Notes: generated by a model not told the origin, from the sequence alone. 64,000 bases of DNA from Caulobacteraceae bacterium (GCA_031291645.1 JARLIQ010000119.1:1-64000), one strand, 5' to 3'; positions 1 to 8,942 are shown, counted from the first letter of the stretch. Numbers and translations: made by a program.

Positions 1-957
1 AGCCGCTTCGCCACGCTGATGACCCTGCGGGCCCAGGAACTGGGCATGAAGAACACCCACTACGTGAACGCCTCGGGCCTGCCGGACGTGCGCCAGATCT
101 CCAGCGCGCGTGACATCGCCATCCTGTCGCGGGCGGTGATGCGGGACTACCCGCAGTACTACAGCTATTTCAGCATCAAGCGGTTCGACTACCACGGCCA
201 GACGATCACCAACCACAACGGCCTCCTGGGCCGCATGCCCGGCCTCGATGGGCTGAAGACCGGCTTCATCAACGCCTCGGGCTTCAACCTGGCCGCCTCG
301 GCCGTGCGCGACAATCACCGGCTGATCACCGTGGTGCTGGGCGGCAATTCGACCGCCGCGCGCGACGCCCACGTCGAGGACCTGCTGGACACCGGCTTCG
401 TGGTGCTGAAGCGCCGCGGCCTCGGCCAGAACGTGAACTTCGCCCAGAATCTCGCCGAGCCGGCGCCGATCGGGCTGATCAGCCGCCCGCCGACTGAGGA
501 AGGCTCGGCCGACCAGGCCGGCATGCATATCGTCCTGACCAACGCCGACCATGGCGCCGCGGCCCCGACCGTCGCGCCCGAACAGCCGGCCCCTCAGGGC
601 GGCGTCCGCAGCGAGCGCGCCCAACGCCAGGTGATGGCCAAGGCCGACAACCCCGAAGTCATCGCCCAGCAGGCCCGCGAGGCGCGCCGCCACGGCCGTG
701 AGCGCGCCGACGGCGGCTGGACCGTCCAGGTCGGCGCCTACAAGGCCAAGTCCCAGGCGCACAGCCAGGTCGCCGCGATCAGCCACCGCTTCGCCGCCCA
801 GCTCGGCGACGCCGACGGCGGGGTCGAGGCCGGCGGACGCGGCTACTATCGGGCGCGGTTCACCGGGCTCAGCGCGGCCGACGCCAAGGAAGCCTGCCAC
901 GCCCTGCGCGCTCACCATCAGACCTGCCTGATGGTCGGTCCCGGCCGGCGCGGCTGA
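1..957 (+). CDS. D-alanyl-D-alanine carboxypeptidase with C-terminal SPOR domain (5' partial)
   Basis: Penicillin-binding protein 5/DacF-type peptidase that trims the terminal D-Ala of periplasmic peptidoglycan stem peptides. The frame is open from base 1 and reads SRFATLM before the first Met, so the gene begins outside the window; the SxxK and SxN active-site motifs must lie upstream. Visible are the NASGLPD segment typical of the family and the third active-site motif KTG (bases 256-264, context GLKTGF). After a low-complexity linker (about bases 540-700), a SPOR domain begins at WTVQVGAY (about 715-945), which in the family binds denuded septal glycan. SPOR-tailed carboxypeptidases are common in Caulobacterales. 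It converges on the J-domain gene with a 4-base gap. Confidence 0.9.
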   Translation, partial: SRFATLMTLRAQELGMKNTHYVNASGLPDVRQISSARDIAILSRAVMRDYPQYYSYFSIKRFDYHGQTITNHNGLLGRMPGLDGLKTGFINASGFNLAASAVRDNHRLITVVLGGNSTAARDAHVEDLLDTGFVVLKRRGLGQNVNFAQNLAEPAPIGLISRPPTEEGSADQAGMHIVLTNADHGAAAPTVAPEQPAPQGGVRSERAQRQVMAKADNPEVIAQQAREARRHGRERADGGWTVQVGAYKAKSQAHSQVAAISHRFAAQLGDADGGVEAGGRGYYRARFTGLSAADAKEACHALRAHHQTCLMVGPGRRG

Positions 958-961
958 ATCG

Positions 962-1390
962 TCAGCCCTTCAAGAGGCGGTCGCGGGCGATGTTGAGCTG
1001 GGTGGCCAGGCCCGTCGTGCCGCCCTGGTCCGGGTGCGCCCGGCGCATCAGCCGCGCATAGGCCGCCTGAATTTCCTGAACGCTCGCGGCCGGGCCGACG
1101 CCCAGCATCGCCCTCGCCTGCTCCAGGCTCATGCCGCCGCCGGTCTCAGCCGGAGGGCTGCGGGCGGACCGGGGCCAGCGTGACGACAGCGCCGTCAGGA
1201 CGCCGATCACGACCAGCAGCAGCGCTTCGATCCAGCCGCCGCGCGAGGCGGCGAAGGCCGCCGCCGCGAACACCCCGACCGAGAACGCGCCGGAGGCGAT
1301 CCGCCACTGCGCCCGCTTCAGCACCTGGCGCGCGCCCGAGCCCCACAGCACGACAGCCAGGACCACGCCGGCGACCAGGAGATAGCTCAT
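962..1390 (-). CDS. Membrane-anchored J-domain protein
   Basis: 142 aa. The N-terminal half is hydrophobic, with likely membrane segments near residues 4-19 and 34-68. The C-terminal half (about 87-142) is a J-domain of the DnaJ type with the essential HPD tripeptide at residues 119-121. J-domains stimulate the ATPase of a DnaK-type Hsp70, so this is probably an inner-membrane co-chaperone resembling Tim14/DjlA-like proteins of alphaproteobacteria. It lies 4 bases downstream of mipZ on the same strand and is probably co-transcribed with it. The client is unknown. A link to division through the mipZ operon is only an inference. Confidence 0.8.
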   Translation of the reverse strand: MSYLLVAGVVLAVVLWGSGARQVLKRAQWRIASGAFSVGVFAAAAFAASRGGWIEALLLVVIGVLTALSSRWPRSARSPPAETGGGMSLEQARAMLGVGPAASVQEIQAAYARLMRRAHPDQGGTTGLATQLNIARDRLLKG

Positions 1391-1394
1391 CGGA

Positions 1395-2201
1395 TCAGGA
1401 GGCCGCCCGCTCCTCCTCGGCCAGGCCCAGGGCCAGGACCAGGGCGCGCAGCTCCTGCCGCGCGGCGATGTGGCTGAGCGCCACCGGCACGGGCCGCACG
1501 CTGGGCGAAAGGTCGGCCACCGTCAGGCCGAACGGGAACAGCTCGCGGTAGATGACCCGGTCCCGCAGGCCTGGTCCCATGCGGAAGCCGACCCGGCGGG
1601 CCAGGGCGACCATCCGTTCCTCGAGCCGCTTGCGGTTGCGCGCCTCGGTCGTCGCCAGGCGGTTGCGCAGCACCACCCAGTCGATCGAACGGCCGCGAGA
1701 CGCCGCCTTGGCCTTGCGGGCTTCCCATACGGTCTCGGCGTAGATGCTCGGCCGCACCAGGTCCAGCGTCACCGGATCGACCTGCCCCAGAAGCTCGAAG
1801 TCGACGAAGCTGTCGTTCATCGGCGTGACGATCAGGTCCGCCCGGCCGTGGGCCGCGCGCGACAGGGCCGTATCGCCACCGGGAGTATCGACCACCACGA
1901 AGTCGGCCGATTCGGCCCGCTCGAAGGCCGCGGCGAGTTCGGCCATGGCCTCGTCCGGCTCCAGCTTGCCCAGCGCGGGAACGTTCAGCTCGATAGGCAT
2001 CGGCAGGTCGGCCGACGCCGACTTCGCCCAGGCCAGGCGATGGGTGAAAAAGCCGCCCATGGACTGCTGGCGCAGGTCCAGGTCGATCACCGCGACCGAC
2101 GCGCCGCTGTGCAGCAGGGCCGTGACGAGATGGATGGCGATGGTGGATTTACCCGCCCCGCCCTTTTCGTTGCCCACGACGATCACGCGCGTCTGCGACA
2201 C
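1395..2201 (-). CDS. mipZ: Division-plane positioning ATPase MipZ
   Basis: ParA/MinD-superfamily P-loop ATPase of 268 aa. The deviant Walker A KGGAGKS lies at residues 13-19, and the switch segment VVVDTPGGD follows near 105. In Caulobacter MipZ binds ParB at the poles, forms a bipolar gradient and inhibits FtsZ polymerisation so that division occurs at midcell. The sequence fits MipZ rather than ParA or MinD: it has NEKGGAGKST at the start, DLRQQSMGGFF after the first helix, and no MinD-type C-terminal amphipathic helix. The start is GTG, preceded by GGGGGC 6-11 bases upstream. The J-domain gene follows after 4 bases. Confidence 0.93.
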   Translation of the reverse strand: MSQTRVIVVGNEKGGAGKSTIAIHLVTALLHSGASVAVIDLDLRQQSMGGFFTHRLAWAKSASADLPMPIELNVPALGKLEPDEAMAELAAAFERAESADFVVVDTPGGDTALSRAAHGRADLIVTPMNDSFVDFELLGQVDPVTLDLVRPSIYAETVWEARKAKAASRGRSIDWVVLRNRLATTEARNRKRLEERMVALARRVGFRMGPGLRDRVIYRELFPFGLTVADLSPSVRPVPVALSHIAARQELRALVLALGLAEEERAAS

Positions 2202-2340
2202 TTAACGCCCCCGAAACCAAATCCTTAACGCGCAGGTGTCACCCGCGGCAGCGCTAGCGTCAATCGCCGCAGCGTCGCATTAGGGCTCGTTTCGGGGCCG
2301 GGCATTGGCTATCTGAGGCCCCCGGTCCATCGGAGGGGTC
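2202..2340. promoter_or_regulatory. Divergent promoter region mipZ / panC with two TTAACG elements
   Basis: This 139-base divergent spacer holds TTAACG at 2202-2207 and again at 2225-2230. TTAA boxes are the half-site of the Caulobacter cell-cycle regulator CtrA (consensus TTAA-N7-TTAA), but here the two TTAA are 19 bases apart instead of 7, so this is not a canonical site. A purine-rich CGGAGGGGTC just before panC at 2331-2340 is its ribosome-binding site. No clear -35/-10 pair stands out. Confidence 0.35.
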
Positions 2341-3198
2341 ATGTCCTCAAAGCCGCCCGTCATCGTCCGCACCGTCTCGGCCCTGCGCGCCCAGGTCGCC
2401 GCCTGGCGTTCCGTCGGCGAGCGAGTCGCGTTGATTCCGACCATGGGCGCCCTGCACGCCGGCCACCTGTCGCTGGTGGACCTGGGCCGCGAGCGGGCCG
2501 AGCGCGCCGTCGCCAGCATCTTCGTCAACCCGACCCAATTCGCCCCGCACGAGGATTTCGAGGCCTATCCGCGCGAGGAGGCCAAGGACGTCCAGCGCCT
2601 GGCCGACGCCAAGTGCGACCTGCTGTTCGCGCCCAGCGTCGAGGAGATGTACGCGCCGGGCTTTTCCACCACCGTCAGCGTGGCCGGGGTCTCCGCGCCG
2701 CTCGACGGCCAGGCGCGGCCGCACCATTTCGCGGGCGTCGCGACCATCGTCGCCAAGCTCCTGATCCAGTGCGGACCGGACATCGCCGTCTTCGGCCAGA
2801 AGGACTACCAGCAGCTCCAGGTCATCCGCCGACTGGTCAGGGACCTGGACCTGCCGGTCGAGATCATCGGCGGGCCGACGGTGCGCGCCGAGGACGGCCT
2901 CGCCCTCTCCTCGCGCAACGCCTACCTGTCCGCGGCCGAGCGCGTGGTCGCCGGCAAGCTCAACCTGATTCTCGCCACCGCGGTCGAGCAGCTGCGCGAC
3001 GGCCGCGCCGTCGAGGCGGTCGAGGCCGAGGGCCTGGCGGCGCTGACGGCGGCGGGCTTCGATTCGGTCGACTACCTCGAGGTGCGCGACCCTGACGACC
3101 TGTCCCGGCTGGGGCCGGGCCCCCTCGCCGGCCCGGGACGCATCCTGGCGGCGGCTCGAATCGGCCGCACCCGGCTGATCGACAACATGGCGGTCTGA
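2341..3198 (+). CDS. panC: Pantothenate synthetase (pantoate--beta-alanine ligase)
   Basis: 285 aa, the normal length. It joins pantoate and beta-alanine with ATP to make pantothenate, the coenzyme A precursor, in the cytosol. The family signature IPTMGALHAGH, whose histidines contact ATP, lies near residue 32; FVNPTQF and the KDYQQLQVIRR segment follow, and SSRNAYL appears near residue 190. The ATG is preceded by GGAGGGGTC. It stands alone between mipZ (divergent) and the DUF1489 gene (convergent, 4-base gap). Beta-alanine is also an intermediate of the uracil pathway encoded further right, though no direct link is implied. Confidence 0.96.
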   Translation: MSSKPPVIVRTVSALRAQVAAWRSVGERVALIPTMGALHAGHLSLVDLGRERAERAVASIFVNPTQFAPHEDFEAYPREEAKDVQRLADAKCDLLFAPSVEEMYAPGFSTTVSVAGVSAPLDGQARPHHFAGVATIVAKLLIQCGPDIAVFGQKDYQQLQVIRRLVRDLDLPVEIIGGPTVRAEDGLALSSRNAYLSAAERVVAGKLNLILATAVEQLRDGRAVEAVEAEGLAALTAAGFDSVDYLEVRDPDDLSRLGPGPLAGPGRILAAARIGRTRLIDNMAV

Positions 3199-3202
3199 AC
3201 CG

Positions 3203-3616
3203 CTACCAGGCGCCGATCTCGCGCAGCTCGCGCGCCAGGTCCTGGGGCATCGCCACCTCCGATTCGCCGGTGGCGAGGTCCGGCGGCGCGTCCTTGGTCT
3301 CGAAATAGCGCCAGCCCTGGAAGGCGCGGCGCTGCTGGGGCGCCGTCGGGATCAGCGCGTCGTCCAGCAGGATCTCGCAGCGCCGCGCCTGGCCTTCGCC
3401 GATCGTCTCGATCGCCAGCACCCGCTGGCGGATCAGCACCTGGCCCTTGAACACCCAGTAGAGCGAGCCGCCGTCGAGGATCTCCTCGGCGCGCTTGGGC
3501 GTCTGGCGGGTGTGCACGATCGGCCGATGCCCCTCGGCCGCCTGCGCCTCGCGCCAGACGCGCAGGTCCTCGGGCGTGTCGGCGCCGACGCAGAGCTTGA
3601 TCAGATTGAGCGCCAT
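3203..3616 (-). CDS. DUF1489 family protein
   Basis: 137 aa, the usual size of DUF1489 proteins, which occur widely in alphaproteobacteria. The sequence opens with MALNLIKLCVG and contains the typical block with THTR-like HTRQTPKR followed by GGSLYWVFKG and RQRVLAIE, then ends with an FQGWRYFE segment. No signal peptide or membrane segment is visible, so it is probably cytosolic. The function is not known. It lies 16 bases downstream of the enoyl-CoA hydratase gene on the same strand, so the two may be co-transcribed. Confidence 0.85.
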   Translation of the reverse strand: MALNLIKLCVGADTPEDLRVWREAQAAEGHRPIVHTRQTPKRAEEILDGGSLYWVFKGQVLIRQRVLAIETIGEGQARRCEILLDDALIPTAPQQRRAFQGWRYFETKDAPPDLATGESEVAMPQDLARELREIGAW

Positions 3617-3632
3617 CGCCGCCCGGCGTCGC

Positions 3633-4475
3633 CTACTGGCCGGCCCAGGACGGCTTGCGCTTGTTCAGGAAGGCGTCGACGCCCTCACGGCCTTCGGGGC
3701 TGACCCGGGCGCGGGCGATTCGGCGGGCGGTGTCCTCCAGCAGCGCGTGGTCCAGCGGCGCGGCCCAGACGTCGTCGACCAGCCGCTTGGCGTGGCCGAC
3801 CGCGCCGGGCGCACAGGCCAGAATCTCGGTCGCCAACCGCGCCTGGACGGCTTCCAGGGCGGCGGCGTCAGCCACGACTTCCTGCACCAGGCCGACCTTC
3901 TCGGCGTAGGCGGCGTCGAACACCCGGGCGGTGGCGAACAGGCCGCGCGCGACGCGCGGGCCGACCGCGGCCACGACGTAGGGGCTGATGGTCGCCGGCG
4001 TCAGGCCCAGCTTGACCTCCGAAAAGGCGAACTTGGCGTCGGCGGTGGCCACGGCGATGTCGCACGCCGCCGCCAGGCCCGCGCCGCCGCCGAACGCCGC
4101 CGCCTCGACCAAGGCCACGGTCAGCGGCCTCAACTCGTGCAGGGTCTTCAGCATCATCGCCAGTTCCATGGCGTCGGCGTGGTTGTCGTCTTCGGTCAGG
4201 ATCGCCGCCTCGCGCATCCAGTCCAGGTCGGCCCCGGCGCAGAACACCCCGCCCGCGCCGCGCACGAAGACGATGCGCACCCCGTCCTGGGCGTGCAGGG
4301 TCTCGAAGGCCTCGCGCAGGGCGGCGATGGTCGTGGAATCAAAGGCGTTGCGCCGCTGCGGCCGGTTGATCCAGACCGTGACGGCGCCCTCTTCGGTCGC
4401 CTCGATCAGCACGCGATCGCTGTCGGCGTCGGTGTCGATGTTCTCGACCAGGGGATCGGAGATCGGGTTAGGCAT
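3633..4475 (-). CDS. Enoyl-CoA hydratase/isomerase family protein (methylglutaconyl-CoA hydratase-like)
   Basis: Crotonase-fold protein of 280 aa. The oxyanion-hole segments are visible: FCAGADLDWM near residue 90 and AAAFGGGAGLAAACD near 135, which stabilise the thioester enolate. The INRPQRRNAFDS start block and the length fit hydratases of leucine or fatty-acid breakdown. The LDWM context resembles methylglutaconyl-CoA hydratases (LiuC), but substrate cannot be fixed from sequence. The ATG at 4475 was chosen over an upstream one at 4523 because AAAGGAAG precedes it at the right distance. DUF1489 follows downstream. Confidence 0.85.
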   Translation of the reverse strand: MPNPISDPLVENIDTDADSDRVLIEATEEGAVTVWINRPQRRNAFDSTTIAALREAFETLHAQDGVRIVFVRGAGGVFCAGADLDWMREAAILTEDDNHADAMELAMMLKTLHELRPLTVALVEAAAFGGGAGLAAACDIAVATADAKFAFSEVKLGLTPATISPYVVAAVGPRVARGLFATARVFDAAYAEKVGLVQEVVADAAALEAVQARLATEILACAPGAVGHAKRLVDDVWAAPLDHALLEDTARRIARARVSPEGREGVDAFLNKRKPSWAGQ

Positions 4476-4608
4476 GGGCTTCCTTTCGCGGCGATCGGGG
4501 CCGGCGGCTATGATCCCGGTCAAACGTCGGCCAGTCTTAGGCGTGCCCCCGGCCCCGTCGCAAGCGCCTGTCGTTCCGACTCGCTGGGCGCGCTAGAGTG
4601 TCCATACG

Positions 4609-6390
4609 ATGCAACTGCCCGACAGCGTCGCCGGCTCCGCCCTCGCCCACCTGTTCACTGGCGACGCCTTGGCGCGTGAGATCAGCTGGTTCTCGCTGCC
4701 CGGCGGCCAGACCCTGTGCGAGGCGGGCGAGCGGGCCGACCAGCTGTTCTTCCTGCGCACCGGCCGGCTGGGCGCGATCCGCCGCGAGGAGGGCCAGGAG
4801 CCGCAGTTCCTAGGCGTCATCCGGCCGGGCGAACCGGCGGGCGAGATGGCGATGATCGCCGGAACCCTGCACACCGCCACCGTGGTGGCGCTGCGGGACA
4901 GCGAGATCCTGGCCATGCCCAGGGCGGTGTTCCTCAAGGCCGCCGAACACGACCCGGCGGTGATGATCGAACTGGCGCGGCTGATGATGCTGCGGGCGCG
5001 CCAGACCGCCACCCGCACCCCGATCGGCGAGCCCAGCGTGTTCGGCTTCATCGGCGCGAGCGAGGACGCACGCGTGCGCGATCTGGTCGAGGCGCTTGCG
5101 GCGGAGATCACCGGCTTCGGTTATTCGGTCACCACCATGGGCGAAGAGGCCCAGCACGCCCCGACCGAGTGGTTTTCCAACGTCGAACAGGCGCACGACT
5201 TCGTGCTCTACGCCGCCGAGGCCGGCCAGACCGCCTGGAAGCACATCGTCGGACGCCAGGTCGACCGGCTGTTCCGGATCGGCCGCGGCGACCGCGCCCC
5301 GCCCACCCAGATCGACCTCTACGCCTTCGAGGCGCTGGAGAGCCATCGGTTCGTCGACCTGGTGCTGATCCAGCCGGCGGACCGCGCGCGGCCGACGGGC
5401 GCCGACGCCTGGATCGACGCCGTCCGCCCCGCCCGGCTGTTCCACCTGCGCCAGGGCGCCCGCGACGACGTCCAGCGGATGGCCCGCACCCTGGCCGGCC
5501 TTTCGATCGGGCTGGTGCTGTCGGGCGGCGGGGCGCGCGCCTACGCCCACATCGGCGCCATCCGCGCCCTGCGAGCGGCCAAGGCGCCGATCGACTTCGT
5601 CGGCGGGGTCTCGATGGGGGCCATCATCGCCGCGGCGGTGGCGATGGGCTGGGACGACGAGGAGATCGACTGGCGCATCCGCAAGGCCTTCGTCGAATCG
5701 AGCCCGGTCGACGACATCGCCGTGCCCCTGATCGCCCTTACCCAGGGCGAGAAGGTGCGGATGCGGCTGAAGGAGCATTTCGGCGACCAGGAGATCGCCG
5801 ACCTGTGGCTGCCCTTCTTCTGCCTCTCCTCGAACTTGACCTCGGGAAACTACCAGCTGCACCAGCGGGGCATGCTGCGCCGGGCGCTGCGGGCCAGCAT
5901 CGCCATCCCGGGCCTCCTGCCGCCGATGACCCAGGGCGACAACGTGCTGGTGGATGGGGCGGTGATGAAGAACTTCCCCGCCGACATCATGCGCTCGATG
6001 CATCTGGGCCCGATCGTCGGCGTGGACGTCACGCGCGGCAAGAGCATCGTGGCCGCCGACGTCGCGCGGCCGGACACCGTCTGGCGCTGGATCTTCTCCG
6101 GCCAGTGGCGCAAGGGCCCGCCGATCGTCTCGCTGTTGCTGCGCACCGCGACCGTCTCGACCGCGCGCGACATCGCCGCCAACCGCGAGGCCTCGGACGT
6201 GCTGATCCTGCCCAAGATGGACGACGTCGAGATCCGCGACTGGGACGCCTACGACCTCGCCGTCGAGGCCGGCCGCGCGGCGACGGAAGAAGCCCTCGCG
6301 AAGCTGAGCCACGCCGTGACCGACCTGCGCCGCCGCCCCTCCCTCGCCGACGTCGAGGCGGTCGCCCCCGTCAGCGCCTCGCCGGGATGA
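4609..6390 (+). CDS. Cyclic-nucleotide-binding domain / patatin-like phospholipase fusion
   Basis: 593 aa. Residues about 15-130 form a cNMP-binding (CRP-type) beta-roll with the PGEPAGEMAMI phosphate-binding cassette. Residues about 297-500 form a patatin-like phospholipase domain: oxyanion GGGAR (306-310), nucleophile elbow GVSMG with Ser335, and the catalytic dyad partner Asp449 in VDGAVMKNFP. This is the architecture of NTE/PlpD-family esterases, which hydrolyse lysophospholipids and are often membrane associated. No transmembrane helix is evident. Between the domains (about 140-290) is a segment with no assigned function. The cNMP domain suggests control by cAMP or cGMP, but the arginine expected for phosphate contact is replaced by alanine or methionine in this stretch, so binding is uncertain. 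Confidence 0.88.
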   Translation: MQLPDSVAGSALAHLFTGDALAREISWFSLPGGQTLCEAGERADQLFFLRTGRLGAIRREEGQEPQFLGVIRPGEPAGEMAMIAGTLHTATVVALRDSEILAMPRAVFLKAAEHDPAVMIELARLMMLRARQTATRTPIGEPSVFGFIGASEDARVRDLVEALAAEITGFGYSVTTMGEEAQHAPTEWFSNVEQAHDFVLYAAEAGQTAWKHIVGRQVDRLFRIGRGDRAPPTQIDLYAFEALESHRFVDLVLIQPADRARPTGADAWIDAVRPARLFHLRQGARDDVQRMARTLAGLSIGLVLSGGGARAYAHIGAIRALRAAKAPIDFVGGVSMGAIIAAAVAMGWDDEEIDWRIRKAFVESSPVDDIAVPLIALTQGEKVRMRLKEHFGDQEIADLWLPFFCLSSNLTSGNYQLHQRGMLRRALRASIAIPGLLPPMTQGDNVLVDGAVMKNFPADIMRSMHLGPIVGVDVTRGKSIVAADVARPDTVWRWIFSGQWRKGPPIVSLLLRTATVSTARDIAANREASDVLILPKMDDVEIRDWDAYDLAVEAGRAATEEALAKLSHAVTDLRRRPSLADVEAVAPVSASPG

Positions 6391-7164
6391 TCAGCGCCTC
6401 GCGACGATAAACAGCCTGGGGAAGGGAAACAGGGTGACTCCGTCGGCCCGCGCCGGGATCAGCTCCGCCATGCGGTCCCGGTAGGCGTCGATGAAGGCCG
6501 CCCGCGTCGCCGGATCCTGCAACGCGTCCAGATAGGGCCGAAGACCCGTCCCCATCATCCAGTCGACGACCGGGTCCTCGCCTTCGAGCACGTGCAGATA
6601 GGTCGTCGACCAGATTTCCACCGAACCGCACAGCGGCGCCAGCCAGTCGTAGTAGGCGTCCGGTTCGGCCACCGGGCGCACGCCGCTGATCGCCCCCAGG
6701 CGGTCCGCCCAGCGCGGTTCGGCCGCCAGTTCGCGCAGCGCCACGTGCCAGGACGTCGGCCAGGTCTGCGGCATCTGGCAGGCCAGGACCCCGTGCTCGG
6801 CCAGGCGGCCGACCAGCCGCGGGAACAGCGCCGGATGGTCCGGGACCCATTGCAGGGCGGCGTTGGTGAAGATCAGGTCTGGCGCGACCTCGGGCGCGAA
6901 GTCCGCGACGTCGGCCAGCACCCAGTCCACCCGCGCGCCGCGCCGCCGGGCGGCGGCCAGCATGTCTGGGCTGGAGTCCAGGCCGTGGACCTGGGCCGCG
7001 GGGTGGCGCGCGGCCAGCACCGCGGCGTGCTCGCCCGTCCCGCAGCCGAGGTCCCAGATCTCGCGCGGGTCGAGGTCGCCGGGAACCTGCAGCAGCAGGT
7101 CCAGCGCCGGCCGGTCGCGATAGGTCTTGTAGCGTTCGTAGATCGCGGGATCCCAGCTCGGCAT
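6391..7164 (-). CDS. tam: Trans-aconitate 2-methyltransferase-like SAM-dependent methyltransferase
   Basis: 257 aa class I methyltransferase. It opens with WDPAIYERYKTYRDRPALDLL and then has the SAM motif I DLGCGTGEHAAVL near residue 40, motif II DSSPDM near 63 and FTNAALQWVPDH near 100, all of which match Tam, the enzyme that methylates trans-aconitate to relieve aconitase inhibition. The ATG at 7164 is 2 bases after the stop of the upstream membrane-protein gene, so the two form an operon. A much longer frame extends upstream but lies inside that gene. It converges on the patatin gene with no gap. Confidence 0.85.
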   Translation of the reverse strand: MPSWDPAIYERYKTYRDRPALDLLLQVPGDLDPREIWDLGCGTGEHAAVLAARHPAAQVHGLDSSPDMLAAARRRGARVDWVLADVADFAPEVAPDLIFTNAALQWVPDHPALFPRLVGRLAEHGVLACQMPQTWPTSWHVALRELAAEPRWADRLGAISGVRPVAEPDAYYDWLAPLCGSVEIWSTTYLHVLEGEDPVVDWMMGTGLRPYLDALQDPATRAAFIDAYRDRMAELIPARADGVTLFPFPRLFIVARR

Positions 7165-7166
7165 GG

Positions 7167-8942
7167 TCAGGGCCTTCCTTGCGGCGCGGCGGCGGGCGCC
7201 ACGCGGTAGATCTGCAGCGCCTGGCCCGGCCGGGACAGGGGCTGCAGCCAGGCGGGCGGGCGTCCGCGCCGGAGGTCCCCGCCGAGGCCGCCCTGCGGCG
7301 TCCTCAGCACATGGACCGGACAATCGACGATATAGCCGACGCGCAGGGCGCGCACCTGGGCCTCGGCCTGGGCGGCCGGCGCCGCCAGGACGTCGTGCGC
7401 GGCCAGGATGCCCCAGGTCATCCGGTGGTAGGGCGCGCTCAGGGCCGTGTCGCCCGTGTTGGCGAGCACGAACGAGCCGAGGTCCGGCTCGGCCAGGACC
7501 AGGCCGGCCGGCAGCCGCGCCAGGGGCCCGTAGCTCGCCGTATCGTAGCAGCGGTCGATCGGAACCCTGGCCGGATGGCCGGCGCCACGTCCGGCCGCGA
7601 AGATGGCTGCGTCCGCGAGCGTAGCGGGCGACAGGAGGACGGCCATGAGCGCCACCGGGATCATCCGGTCCTTCAACAGCCGCGCGCCGAGATCGGACAG
7701 GACGATGGCCAGGGCGGGCGTCCCGAACCAGAGGCCATAGTCCTCCATCCGGTAGGCCTTGGCCTGCGCCGCCACGGCCAAGGCCGTGCAGGCCGCCAGG
7801 AGGATCTCGCCGCGCCGAGGCTGGCGCCAGCCCCGCACCGCCAGCCAGACCGCGGCCAGGGCCGCCAGCACGCCCGCCACGATGCTGTGGAGGGCGGCGT
7901 TCCGGTCCTCATGCAGCAGCGCGGGCCAGGCTTCCAGTTCCTGGATGTGGTCGAACCAGAACGACCGCACCCGCGGGTCCACCGAGGCGAAGGGGCCGTG
8001 CAGGCAGATCGGATCGAGCGCGACATAGACGCCCCCCGCCACGGCGCCGGCGAGGGCCACACCGGCGATCCGCCCCCAGGCCGGAAGACGGTCCGCGAGC
8101 GCCGCCGCCAAGGCCAGCCCCAGCCCGCCCACGACCAGGGCCGCGACGAGGTTCGCCCCGATGGCGTCGCAGAACGGCAGCAGCCAGCGCGACGGCGGGG
8201 TCTGGAGGGTGAAGAAGGCCAGGCTCGCCAGGGCCAACGCCAGCCCGTAGGCGCGCGCCGCGGCCGCCGCCTTGCGATCGGCCATCAGCCCCAGGGCGAA
8301 GCTCGCCCCGATCAGGGCGTGGAAGGCCAGGGCCTCGACGCCGATCGCCAGGCCCAGCGCGCTGGCGGCGCCGGCCAGCGCCGGCCAGCGGGCCTGGCGA
8401 TCGCCCTGGACCAGGGCGCAGGCGGCCGCGACCATGGTCATGGTGATCTGGATGTCGTGATGGTCGATCCGTCCGGGCCGGAACTGGACGTAGAGCGAGA
8501 TGTCCAGCACCAGGAGGATCGCGCAGACGAACACCGCCGATCGCCCGCCCACGCTGCGCGCCACGGCCAGGCCGGCGAGCGTCACCGGAAATATCCACAT
8601 CAGGGGCCAGACGAAGCGCATCGCCGTCTCGGCCTGGGCCGGCGCCAGGACGCCCGCCAGCGCGGCGTTCAGCACGGCCAGGGCCCCGTCGAGCAGCCTC
8701 GACCAGTGCATGTAGACCCCGAAAGGCGGCTGCAGCCGTCCCACCCACTGGTCGTACCAGCCGCGCCCATGCAGCAGGTCGCGAACCAGCACCAGGCGCA
8801 TGGCGTCGTCGGTGTCGCCCAGGCTGGTGGCCACGTCGTGGACCCGCCAGACGAGGTAGGCCAGGACCCCCAAGGTCGTCAGGACGCCGGTCAGCAGCAG
8901 GCGACGGCTGGAGCTGAGGTCCGGCGAAGGCGAAAGCGGCAT
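7167..8942 (-). CDS. Polytopic membrane protein, GT-C glycosyltransferase-like
   Basis: 591 aa with about 12 hydrophobic segments. The first extracytoplasmic loop after the first membrane helix carries the acidic DTDDAMR motif, followed by HWSRLLD, and a later loop has GRIDHHDIQ. Acidic residues in the first loop and a paired-His loop recall the GT-C fold (oligosaccharyltransferase STT3/PglB and PMT families), which transfer lipid-linked sugars outside the membrane, so an envelope glycosylation role is plausible but inferred. No ribosome-binding site is obvious; 8942 is preferred because the protein then begins just before the first helix, and 9035 is the alternative. It is the first gene of an operon with tam. 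Confidence 0.6.
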   Translation of the reverse strand: MPLSPSPDLSSSRRLLLTGVLTTLGVLAYLVWRVHDVATSLGDTDDAMRLVLVRDLLHGRGWYDQWVGRLQPPFGVYMHWSRLLDGALAVLNAALAGVLAPAQAETAMRFVWPLMWIFPVTLAGLAVARSVGGRSAVFVCAILLVLDISLYVQFRPGRIDHHDIQITMTMVAAACALVQGDRQARWPALAGAASALGLAIGVEALAFHALIGASFALGLMADRKAAAAARAYGLALALASLAFFTLQTPPSRWLLPFCDAIGANLVAALVVGGLGLALAAALADRLPAWGRIAGVALAGAVAGGVYVALDPICLHGPFASVDPRVRSFWFDHIQELEAWPALLHEDRNAALHSIVAGVLAALAAVWLAVRGWRQPRRGEILLAACTALAVAAQAKAYRMEDYGLWFGTPALAIVLSDLGARLLKDRMIPVALMAVLLSPATLADAAIFAAGRGAGHPARVPIDRCYDTASYGPLARLPAGLVLAEPDLGSFVLANTGDTALSAPYHRMTWGILAAHDVLAAPAAQAEAQVRALRVGYIVDCPVHVLRTPQGGLGGDLRRGRPPAWLQPLSRPGQALQIYRVAPAAAPQGRP

